Shown here one piece after another: positions 50,618 through 57,607 of a DNA stretch of 57,607 nucleotides (position 1 is its first letter; each line of letters begins with the position of its first letter). Origin of the DNA: Bacteroidia bacterium (GTDB lineage Bacteria > Bacteroidota > Bacteroidia > 2-12-FULL-35-15); contig JAGVJJ010000023.1 of the NCBI GenBank assembly GCA_020051175.1, positions 1 through 57,607 on the forward strand, given 5' to 3'. Below the pieces are notes generated by a model that worked only from the letters and a program-made list of their open reading frames with translations, had not been told where the DNA came from and made no database searches. The translations under genes were made by a program, and so were the position numbers.

Positions 50618-52270
50618 ATGAAAAAGTATTTTTTTTATATCCTTTCTATTACTGTTCTCTTAAGCACTTCCGCCTTCCTCATTACCAGTGCCGAAGAAGA
50701 AAAAGACTCAAAAAATCTCAGCCTGTTTTCATCCGTTTTTAAAATGCTGAAGGACCAGTTTGTAGATACACTTGACTCCGACTTTCTTATCCGCAGGGCG
50801 ATTGACGGCATGGTGAAATCCGTAGATCCGCACACTGTTTTTTTTGATGAAAAAGAATCAGCTGAAAGAGGAAAAGTATGGCAGGGCATACAATACTCGG
50901 GCATAGGCGCACGCGTTACGAACAGGGATTCATCCGTAGTAATTACAAGTCCGCTGGAAGGCTATGGCGCACAACTCAACGATTTACGGGCGGGTGATGT
51001 GTATGTGAAAATCGACAGTATGTTCGTCAAAGGTCTGCCCATGGATTCTGTTATTGCCCGTTTGCGAGGCAATGCCGAAACAGCTGTAAATGTTACTGTC
51101 GACAGGCCCTATGTGGGAATAGTGAATAAAACAATAACCCGCAAGCAGATCGTTACACCGTCCATTGCATTTTATACCATGCTGGATACAGCTACTGGTG
51201 TTGGATATATACAGGTACAGCAATTCTTGTCCGGTTCCGATCACCAGTTTGAAAATGCTGTAAAAGAGCTGAAAAAAAATCCAAGACTAAAATCCATTAT
51301 CCTTGACTTGCGCGACAATACAGGCGGACTGGTGGAAGAAGCAGTGAATTGTGTAAATGTGTTTGTTCCCAAAAACACTATTGTTATCCATTTGCATGGC
51401 AAAGCCACCGACTACAACAATGTGACCCATAATGAGCCTATAGACACCGTGATGCCATTGGTAATACTCACCAACAACAATACCATTTCGGCCGGAGAAA
51501 TTTTTACGGGCGCCATGCAGGACCTGGACAGGGCCGTAATCATCGGTCAAAAGACATTCGGAAAAGGCCTGGTACAAGGCACCCGGTTTCCCGGATATGG
51601 CACAAGTCTATACGTTACAGCAGCCCGTTATTATACGCCTTCCGGTCGCTGCATTCAAAAGCGCGATTATTCCAAACGTTATATCAACGGACAGGAAACT
51701 ATTTTTTCCGACACACTAAAAAAAGTGTTTTACACGCGAAATGGCCGTAAAGTCTATGACATAGGAGGCATTGAACCCGACATAAAAACTGAACCTCAGC
51801 AAGGCAGCACTCCTGTTATTGATGCGCTTAACAAAGCCTATCTTATTTTTGACTACGCTACCTACTTCCGTAATACCAAAACAATCAAGGTGCCCGCCAA
51901 TAAAATAGAGGTCACGGATATCGGATTTTATGACTTTATACGATTTGTAGAAAAAAAGAAATACAATTTTAAGATAGCTGAAGAAGATAAGCTAAAGGAG
52001 TTTGAGGAGCTAATGAAAAAAGACAATACAAGTCACATATTCAGCAAAAAGTACAAGGCGCTGTATGACCAGGTTATAAATTCGAAGAAAGATATACTGA
52101 TTGAGAATAAAGAAGCGATAAAAAAAGCACTGCAAAGAGAAATAGTGCTACGGTATTATTACAACACCGGTATGATGGAAAATACCATTCTGAGTGATCC
52201 GGAGATTCTGAAAGCAAAAGAGGTTTTGAATAATCCGAAGATATATTCGGAGATTTTGAATAAAAAGTAA
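50618..52270 (+). CDS. S41 family C-terminal processing protease
   Basis: A 550-residue protease with a signal peptide/anchor (hydrophobic 5-22). An S41 N-terminal helical domain (about 35-85) is followed by a PDZ domain (about 88-170: SGIGARVTNRDSSVVITSPL, GAQLNDLRAGDVYVKIDSM), and the peptidase with catalytic Ser291 (NNTISAGEIFTG) and Lys316 (QKTFGKGLVQG). A C-terminal helical extension of about 140 residues is typical of Bacteroidetes CtpA. It cleaves proteins at or near the C-terminus in the periplasm. Substrates unknown. Confidence 0.95.
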   Translation: MKKYFFYILSITVLLSTSAFLITSAEEEKDSKNLSLFSSVFKMLKDQFVDTLDSDFLIRRAIDGMVKSVDPHTVFFDEKESAERGKVWQGIQYSGIGARVTNRDSSVVITSPLEGYGAQLNDLRAGDVYVKIDSMFVKGLPMDSVIARLRGNAETAVNVTVDRPYVGIVNKTITRKQIVTPSIAFYTMLDTATGVGYIQVQQFLSGSDHQFENAVKELKKNPRLKSIILDLRDNTGGLVEEAVNCVNVFVPKNTIVIHLHGKATDYNNVTHNEPIDTVMPLVILTNNNTISAGEIFTGAMQDLDRAVIIGQKTFGKGLVQGTRFPGYGTSLYVTAARYYTPSGRCIQKRDYSKRYINGQETIFSDTLKKVFYTRNGRKVYDIGGIEPDIKTEPQQGSTPVIDALNKAYLIFDYATYFRNTKTIKVPANKIEVTDIGFYDFIRFVEKKKYNFKIAEEDKLKEFEELMKKDNTSHIFSKKYKALYDQVINSKKDILIENKEAIKKALQREIVLRYYYNTGMMENTILSDPEILKAKEVLNNPKIYSEILNKK

Positions 52271-52337
52271 TGCTTATTCGCTTTTCGAGCTGGTCGAGAA
52301 ACCTGCGATATCCTTACATTAATTCACAAAACAAAAA

Positions 52338-52364
52338 TGCCCTGTCTTTATCTAAGACAAGGCA
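52338..52364 (-). terminator. Terminator downstream of the zinc-ribbon gene
   Basis: TGCCCTGTCTT (52338-52348) pairs with AAGACAAGGCA (52354-52364) with one G-T wobble around a 5-nt loop. On the minus strand five U follow, which suits the gene at 52388-53155. It may serve both strands between convergent genes. Confidence 0.75.
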
Positions 52365-52387
52365 CTCAGTTGAATTGTATTTTATGC

Positions 52388-53155
52388 TTAAGCTTTCGCT
52401 ACTGCTTTACCGGTTAAGATTTCAGCATCCACCAAAATTCTCCCGCAATGCTCACAAACGATGATTTTTTTGTGAGTACGGATATCCAGCTGACGTTGAG
52501 GCGGGATTTTATTGAAGCAACCACCGCAGGCATCACGCTCTACAGTAACCACACCCAATCCATTCATTACGTTTGCACGGATACGTTTGTAAGCATTCAA
52601 TAAACGATCTTCAATAACCGCTTCAGAATTTTTAGATTTTTTTATTAAAGCCGTTTCTTCTTTTTCGGTTTCAGCAACAATCTCTTCCAGCTCTTTCTTC
52701 TTGATTTTTAGATCTTTCTGACGGCTTTCCAATTCCGCTTGCGACTCTTCTGCAATTGCTTTTTTAGCAAGGATATTTGCTTTGTATTCTTTGATACGCT
52801 TTTCAGCAAGCTGAATTTCCAGGTTCTGGAACTCAATCTCTTTTGTAATAGAATCGTACTCACGGTTGTTACGTACTTTCCCTTGCTGTGTTTCGTATTT
52901 TTTAATCAATGCCTGAGCATCTTTGATCACATTTTTTTTCTCAGAAATAGACTCCTCCAGGTTTTTCAGCTCTTCAGTATAATTGTTTATACGCGTTTCC
53001 AAACCGGCAACCATATCTTCCAAATCCCTTACCTCTAAAGGCAATTCGCCTCTTACTGTCCTGATTTTATCAATCTTTGAGTCAACCTGTTGCAGTTCAA
53101 ACAATGCTCTCAGTTTTTCCTCTACTGAAATTTCCTCAGTTTTAGCTTTTGACAT
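52388..53155 (-). CDS. Coiled-coil protein with C4-type zinc ribbon
   Basis: A 255-residue protein. Residues 10-190 are an antiparallel coiled coil (LRALFELQQVDSKIDKIRTV, KAIAEESQAELESRQKDLKI). Residues about 205-240 hold a C4 zinc ribbon, CGGCFNKIPPQ and CEHCGRILVD. This is the family of zinc-ribbon proteins (zf-RING_7) encoded next to nif3 in many bacteria, and the nif3 gene is 3 bases upstream. The role is not known; the coiled coil suggests nucleic acid or ribosome-linked binding. Start fits the ATG with SD-free Bacteroidetes style. Confidence 0.93.
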   Translation of the reverse strand: MSKAKTEEISVEEKLRALFELQQVDSKIDKIRTVRGELPLEVRDLEDMVAGLETRINNYTEELKNLEESISEKKNVIKDAQALIKKYETQQGKVRNNREYDSITKEIEFQNLEIQLAEKRIKEYKANILAKKAIAEESQAELESRQKDLKIKKKELEEIVAETEKEETALIKKSKNSEAVIEDRLLNAYKRIRANVMNGLGVVTVERDACGGCFNKIPPQRQLDIRTHKKIIVCEHCGRILVDAEILTGKAVAKA

Positions 53156-53158
53156 CTC

Positions 53159-54253
53159 TTATAAATATTTAATTGGATTCGTATTAATTTTTGATATAAG
53201 GAGTGCAAATGTACTAAATTTTTTCTTCAAAACCTCATAAAATAATTCCTTTGTGAAGTGTTCTGTCTCATAATGACCAATATCGGCAATCACTATGCGG
53301 TTTTCTGCATCAAAAATCTGGTGGTATTTGAAGTCAGCCGTTACAAATACATCGGCCTGGTTACGAATGGCATCCCCCAGCAAAAAGCTGCCCGAACCGC
53401 CACAAATAGCCACCTTTTTTACCTTTTTGTTCCTTAAAGCCGTATATCGGATGCAATCTGCTGACATTGAGGCCTTTAACCCCTTCAAAAACTCCATTTC
53501 CTGTAGTTCTTCCGGCAGTTCCCCAATCAGCCCTGCTCCTACCCTGTTGTAAGAATTGGACAAAGAAACCAAATCATAGGCCACTTCCTCATACGGATGC
53601 GCCTTCAACAATGCCCTTACAAGCTGTGATTCAACATGTTGCGGATAAATAGTTTCTATTCTAAGTTCGTTTTCCTGATGCTGTTTTCCCTTTTCTCCCA
53701 CATAAGGGTCGCTACCCTCCCCGGCCCTGAAGGTTCCCGTTCCGGTGGCATTAAAACTACATTCGTCATAATTTCCAATGGTACCTGCTCCGGCAGCAAA
53801 TAAGGCTGCCCTCACCCCTTCCGCCTTATCTTCCGGACAGAAAGTGATGAGCTTTTTCAACCCGCCCTTTTGTGGGACGAGGACACGACAATTTACCAAC
53901 CCCAGCTTTTCAGCAATTTTGGCATTTACACCATTGTGGACATTGTCCAGGTTGGTATGCGAAGCGTAAATGGCAATATTGTTCCGGATGGCTTTTATAA
54001 GCACACGCTCCACATAATTTTTACCGTTGAGCTTTTTAATCCCTGAAAACACAATCGGGTGATGGGCAATTACCAGGTTGCAGCCAAGGGCTATTGCTTC
54101 ATCAAGCACTTCTTCCGTACTGTCTAAACAAATAAGGGCTGAAGTGATATCCATATCATGATTGCCGCAAATCAGCCCTGCATTATCATAATTTTCCTGG
54201 TAAGCCAAAGGTGCATAGGATTCCAGGAAGTCGGTCAGTTCTCTTAATTTCAT
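53159..54253 (-). CDS. Nif3-like dinuclear metal-center protein
   Basis: A 364-residue Nif3 family protein. Motifs: MKLRELTDFLESYAPLAYQE, DNAGLICG, ALICLDSTEEVLDEAI, NLVIAHHPIVFSGIKKLNG (metal-binding His-His) and YASHTNLDNVHNGVNAKIAE, and near the end the ligands of ADIGHYETEHFTKELFYEVL. A central PII-like insertion of about 110 residues (residues ~130-240) is present as in many members. Members form hexameric rings with a dinuclear site; some are linked to GTP cyclohydrolase type 2 by annotation only. Twelve codons to 54286 are not conserved, so the start is put at 54253. Confidence 0.93.
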   Translation of the reverse strand: MKLRELTDFLESYAPLAYQENYDNAGLICGNHDMDITSALICLDSTEEVLDEAIALGCNLVIAHHPIVFSGIKKLNGKNYVERVLIKAIRNNIAIYASHTNLDNVHNGVNAKIAEKLGLVNCRVLVPQKGGLKKLITFCPEDKAEGVRAALFAAGAGTIGNYDECSFNATGTGTFRAGEGSDPYVGEKGKQHQENELRIETIYPQHVESQLVRALLKAHPYEEVAYDLVSLSNSYNRVGAGLIGELPEELQEMEFLKGLKASMSADCIRYTALRNKKVKKVAICGGSGSFLLGDAIRNQADVFVTADFKYHQIFDAENRIVIADIGHYETEHFTKELFYEVLKKKFSTFALLISKINTNPIKYL

Positions 54254-54378
54254 CTGTTTTGGGGTTGGGTTGACGAAAATAAACAATAAATTTCATGTAT
54301 CTATTTTCCTGTCCAATCGTTATATAAAAGTCGGTTTTGAAGCAACACAAGTCCGCATTTAAGATAATGGAGTATCTC

Positions 54379-54415
54379 AATGTAATAATTCTGCACCGTA
54401 TCCAGTTATTACATT
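54379..54415. other. Inverted repeat upstream of the secreted protein gene
   Basis: AATGTAATAA (54379-54388) and TTATTACATT (54406-54415) are perfect inverted copies with a 17-nt loop, extended imperfectly outward by GGAG-ATC matches. It lies between divergent genes. Confidence 0.4.
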
Positions 54416-54487
54416 AAGTTTGGTGATGCTCCAATCTGACATTCTAACCAGTGCCAATTTTTATACTGTTAATCAATAGTCCCCCCA

Positions 54488-55858
54488 ATGATGTACAACC
54501 GTATAATTATTTTACTGTCTTCATTGCTCTTTTTTTGCCAGACCATGGCACAAAACAACTGCAATTGTAACCCTGTGGGTGCCTTCCCGGCAATTATAAA
54601 CGGAATCACCCTTACAGGAACACCAACCGGAGATGTTTCCGCCTATTATTCTGCAGCTGTTTACTGCGATCTGGAGGCTGGTCCTGCGTTGCTTGGACGC
54701 AACAAAGCATTCAGTTATACCATCACCTTTTCCACCCCGGTTAACAATGTAGAATATGTTTTGAACTGGTCTGAATTTGGAGAAAGTTTCACGTTCGATG
54801 TTAATAAGGGCATCCTAACTGCGAAACAAATATGCGGTAATTGTCCCTACACTCAAACCAAAAACACATTTATACCGGAAAAGCAATCTTCCGGTTCTTA
54901 TTATGGTGCCAGTGCAGGTATAATTAAGCTAAGCTCTACACAGCCTTATACATCTGTTACCATCAGCGGACCTGGCGGACAGAACGGCACGTTAATGGGC
55001 ATTTGTATAAATAGCATTTCTACTGATGTAAAAAGCGCAGAAACTGCCATTAGCCTGGCCTGCAATGACAACAGCCCTTTAACAGAAAGTTTTATCAGCA
55101 CTTTTTCCGAAATCAAAAACGATACAATCAGCGGAAAATGGACCGGCAGTAATACAAAAGGAACACAATCAGAACTCGAAATCGTACAAGAAGGCAGTAA
55201 AATAAAAGGGTTTGAAAACATACGCTTCAGCGATGGAAGTGAAGCTTTATATTCTATTTCAGGAAGTATTGATGGCGAAAAAGTGGAGTGGACAGAGGAC
55301 GACCCTTTCCCATTTGAGGCCAACCTTGTCAACGACATTATTTTGTGTAAAACATACAATGTGTTTTCCCTGACCTCAAAAAACGGAAGACTGTACCTTA
55401 CCGGAACTCACACTTCTATTGACAAAAGAGCTGAATGCCATGGGATAAGCGGTGATTACTGTTATGTAAAAAAAACTGCTCCTGTAAACATTACTACTGC
55501 TAATAACGCAGTGCCGATACAAGAAAGGAAAGTAGTACCCGTAGCCAATCTAAAACTGCCAGAAAAAAAATTTACAATTGTTATCTGGGACGATCACAAA
55601 GAAGATGGCGACATTGTTACTCTTTTTCTTAACGGGAAAGCGATACTGGAGAATTACACACTTGAAAATGCACCAAAAGAAATAACTCTTGTTTGTCCCG
55701 ATGGTGAAAACGAACTGGTAATGCAGGCCGAAAGTATGGGCACATCACCGCCCAATACTGCTGCCATAAAAATACTATGTAAGGATAAAACAATAAAACG
55801 ACTGGTCTTGAAATCAACCGACAAAACAAGCCAGAGCTTAATCATAAAATCAAATTAA
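54488..55858 (+). CDS. Secreted protein with two beta-rich domains, unrecognised family
   Basis: A 456-residue exported protein with a signal peptide (1-22, cleavage at MAQ). A Cys-rich N-terminal segment (NNCNCNPVG) is followed by a domain of about 150 residues (YTITFSTPVNNVEYVLNWSE), a lipocalin-like domain (about 210-330; TISGKWTGSNTKGTQSELEI, GFENIRFSDGSEALYSISGS) and a C-terminal domain that Bacteroidetes repeat elsewhere (TIVIWDDHKEDGDIVTLFLN, followed by ENYTLENAPKEITLVCPDGE). No sorting domain. I propose no function. The start could be at the first or second Met. Confidence 0.8.
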   Translation: MMYNRIIILLSSLLFFCQTMAQNNCNCNPVGAFPAIINGITLTGTPTGDVSAYYSAAVYCDLEAGPALLGRNKAFSYTITFSTPVNNVEYVLNWSEFGESFTFDVNKGILTAKQICGNCPYTQTKNTFIPEKQSSGSYYGASAGIIKLSSTQPYTSVTISGPGGQNGTLMGICINSISTDVKSAETAISLACNDNSPLTESFISTFSEIKNDTISGKWTGSNTKGTQSELEIVQEGSKIKGFENIRFSDGSEALYSISGSIDGEKVEWTEDDPFPFEANLVNDIILCKTYNVFSLTSKNGRLYLTGTHTSIDKRAECHGISGDYCYVKKTAPVNITTANNAVPIQERKVVPVANLKLPEKKFTIVIWDDHKEDGDIVTLFLNGKAILENYTLENAPKEITLVCPDGENELVMQAESMGTSPPNTAAIKILCKDKTIKRLVLKSTDKTSQSLIIKSN

Positions 55859-55902
55859 CCAAATATATATCGGCATCCGCTTTCAAAAAAACGTAAATCC
55901 AC

Positions 55903-57607
55903 CTATCTTACGAGAGTTACAGTCCCACGGTATTTATGCGGATTTGACCAAATGTCTTTCAGCTTTATAACATACACATATACATCACGCTGTGCCATCT
56001 CTTCTCCACCATTGGCGCGGCCGTCCCATGGCAAATCCATGTCATCCGTATAATACAGCATATTGCCCCAGCGGTCATAAATCCACATTTCATATTCAAT
56101 AATAAACACACCTTTTCCTATAAAGCCATCATTCACCCCATCTCCATTAGGTGTAAACGCATTGGGAACATAAAATGCAAAATCGGGCTCTACAATTACC
56201 AATTCTGTAGCAGTATCCCTGCAGCCATACATGCTGATTATAATCTGTGTTATGGTATAATGCCCTGTATCCGCATATTCATGTGCAGGAGGATTATAAA
56301 CAGCAGCCGTTGCTCCATCACCAAAATCCCACGCACATGTAATTGCCCCAACAGAACTATCAGATACCGTTATTACCGGATCCAATATGGTGGTTATTAA
56401 AGGGCGCGCTATAAAATCTGCTTCGGGTTTAGGATAAACTGTGATGTATGCTGGTTTGTTCAACGTACTTACGCAGCCACTGTCCGAAACCACCGTTAAT
56501 GCGACATCATAGCTTGCTGCATTTATTGCCTGGTCGGTACCGTAACAATGATGAAACTCTGATGCTGTGCTCATAGGACTGCCATCACCAACATCCCACA
56601 ACCAGTTGCTTATAATACCGCTCTGAATCTGTGATATATCCTGGAAGAAAACACACAATGGCTCACAACCTGTTGTATCTAAGGCCGAGAATCCAACCTG
56701 CGGGTTAGGATGTACTTTCACCGGTTTTGTTAATGAGTCTTTACAACCAAAAGCAGAGGTTACCAATAGTTCAACATTGTAGCTTCCTGCAGCTGAGTAT
56801 TGGTGGCCGGGTTCCTGAACAGTACTGTTACCTGTGTTATCACCAAAATCCCAGTTCCAGGAAACGATAGTATCAGTATTAGGAATGGTGGACATTTCAT
56901 TAAATTGTGTTGTAAGGCCATCGCAAACGCTTGCTGCATAAAAGGCAGGTGATGGCAATGGATGCACTGTCACGAGTGAAGAGGCAGTATCAATACATCC
57001 ATTATCTGTTGTAACAATAAGTGTAGCTACAAAGTCGCCAAAACCAATATATGTAAACACAGGGTTCTGCAGCACAGAAGTACCCTCCTGCCCGAAGTTC
57101 CATCCCCAACCGGTTACACTGCCTGCTACAACGGTAGAAAGATCAGTAAACTGAACCGGTGTATTAAAGCATACTTCCGTAGGAGTAAAATCGGCCACTG
57201 GTAATGGATTTACAATTACCGTCACACTATCGCTCTGCAGCTGACTGCACGAAATTGCACTGCCCTCCTGAACACTTACAAGCTTGTATTCAATCGTATC
57301 TGCTACAGAGGTTGGAACAGCGACTGTTGCCGTGCTGTTGCCTATAGTGCTGCTTACTGTCTGCAGAGCGCCACCATTAACCGTATAGGTAAATATATAT
57401 GGGGTACTGCCGTTTGCCCCAGTAAAGCTAACCAAAGGAGAAGCGGTTTTCCTGCACACTTCAGTTGTTCCTGACACCGTAGCTGTTGGCAATGGGTTCA
57501 CTGTAACTACTGCATTATCCGGTTGTGCCTGCGAGCATTGATTGGCACTGCTTTCCTGAACACTTATAAGGTTATAGCTATAGCTCCCTGCTGTACCTGT
57601 TGGAACA
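55903..57607 (-). CDS. Large PKD-domain protein with type B T9SS sorting domain (5' end outside window)
   Basis: The frame remains open to the right edge of the window, so only the C-terminal part of about 568 residues is seen. It has repeating Ig-like and PKD domains (GWGWNFGQEGTSVLQNPVFT, SWNWDFGDNTGNSTVQEPGH, NWLWDVGDGSPMS, CAWDFGDGATAAVYNPPAHE) and ends in the type B sorting domain: PNAFTPNGDGVNDGF, YDRWGNMLYY and PWDGRANGGEE. The repeated spacer NPLP..D is typical of very long Bacteroidetes adhesin-like proteins. A GTG at 57501 is an internal codon, not the start. Confidence 0.93.
   Translation of the reverse strand, partial: VPTGTAGSYSYNLISVQESSANQCSQAQPDNAVVTVNPLPTATVSGTTEVCRKTASPLVSFTGANGSTPYIFTYTVNGGALQTVSSTIGNSTATVAVPTSVADTIEYKLVSVQEGSAISCSQLQSDSVTVIVNPLPVADFTPTEVCFNTPVQFTDLSTVVAGSVTGWGWNFGQEGTSVLQNPVFTYIGFGDFVATLIVTTDNGCIDTASSLVTVHPLPSPAFYAASVCDGLTTQFNEMSTIPNTDTIVSWNWDFGDNTGNSTVQEPGHQYSAAGSYNVELLVTSAFGCKDSLTKPVKVHPNPQVGFSALDTTGCEPLCVFFQDISQIQSGIISNWLWDVGDGSPMSTASEFHHCYGTDQAINAASYDVALTVVSDSGCVSTLNKPAYITVYPKPEADFIARPLITTILDPVITVSDSSVGAITCAWDFGDGATAAVYNPPAHEYADTGHYTITQIIISMYGCRDTATELVIVEPDFAFYVPNAFTPNGDGVNDGFIGKGVFIIEYEMWIYDRWGNMLYYTDDMDLPWDGRANGGEEMAQRDVYVYVIKLKDIWSNPHKYRGTVTLVR

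Noticed and set aside
57499..57501. GTG at 57501 as start of the right-edge PKD protein
   Set aside because: The frame continues upstream through repeat-like sequence to the window edge, so this codon is internal.

Overview
The window is a piece of a Bacteroidota (Bacteroidetes) chromosome. The evidence is internal: eight proteins are probable type IX secretion (T9SS) cargo, six ending in a type A sorting domain built on a YPNP core and two in the type B gliding-motility-associated domain (PNAF-PNG motif). PKD, CUB, SBBP, WG and choice-of-anchor-B architectures are frequent, several upstream regions carry the Bacteroidetes -7 hexamer type TAnnTTTG, and there are DUF3109, a Nif3/zinc-ribbon pair and a class Ia ribonucleotide reductase with a eukaryote-like R2. 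I see no rRNA, tRNA, CRISPR array, transposase or integrase gene.

Layout. 1-6.4 kb is an accessory, decaying region: an attC-like inverted repeat, a tandem repeat that supplies the tail of a small ORF, small orphan proteins, a WG-repeat protein, two genes broken at A-tracts, a dead SRPBCC gene and a DUF1398 protein. 6.4-14.5 kb holds a type B T9SS protein, VOC-fold proteins, two SRPBCC proteins facing a GlxA-type AraC regulator across a region with a direct repeat, and a PorE-like TPR/PD40 protein. 14.6-22.7 kb has a quinone oxidoreductase, a seven-PKD protein, a C10 cysteine protease whose signal peptide is put out of frame by a 4-bp duplication, and an aldehyde dehydrogenase/glutamine-amidotransferase pair. 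23-26.8 kb is the most interesting block: a lipoprotein of the cholesterol-dependent-cytolysin (CDC) fold lacking the membrane-binding domain 4, followed by a secreted triple-CUB T9SS protein and a permuted papain-like hydrolase. 26.8-41.2 kb mixes a TPR-SpoIIE phosphatase, a PH-domain-like protein, an alpha/beta hydrolase, two paralogous GNATs, a four-helix sensor, surface proteins and a small regulator cluster (XRE, ORF6N, small zinc ribbon). 41.3-57.6 kb is mostly core: nrdA/nrdB, DUF3109, lpxK overlapping purine nucleoside phosphorylase, an S41 protease, zinc-ribbon/Nif3, then a PKD type B giant that runs off the right end.

Dispersed repeats are a strong theme. One family occurs as three tandem units at 611-830 and again inverted at 38236-38341. 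A second palindromic family occurs at 38014-38165 and 45471-45625, and a third, about 30 bp long, at 43968, 46309 and 46414. Three coding sequences are broken in the same way, each restorable by one extra A in an A-tract, so they should be checked against reads before being called pseudogenes.
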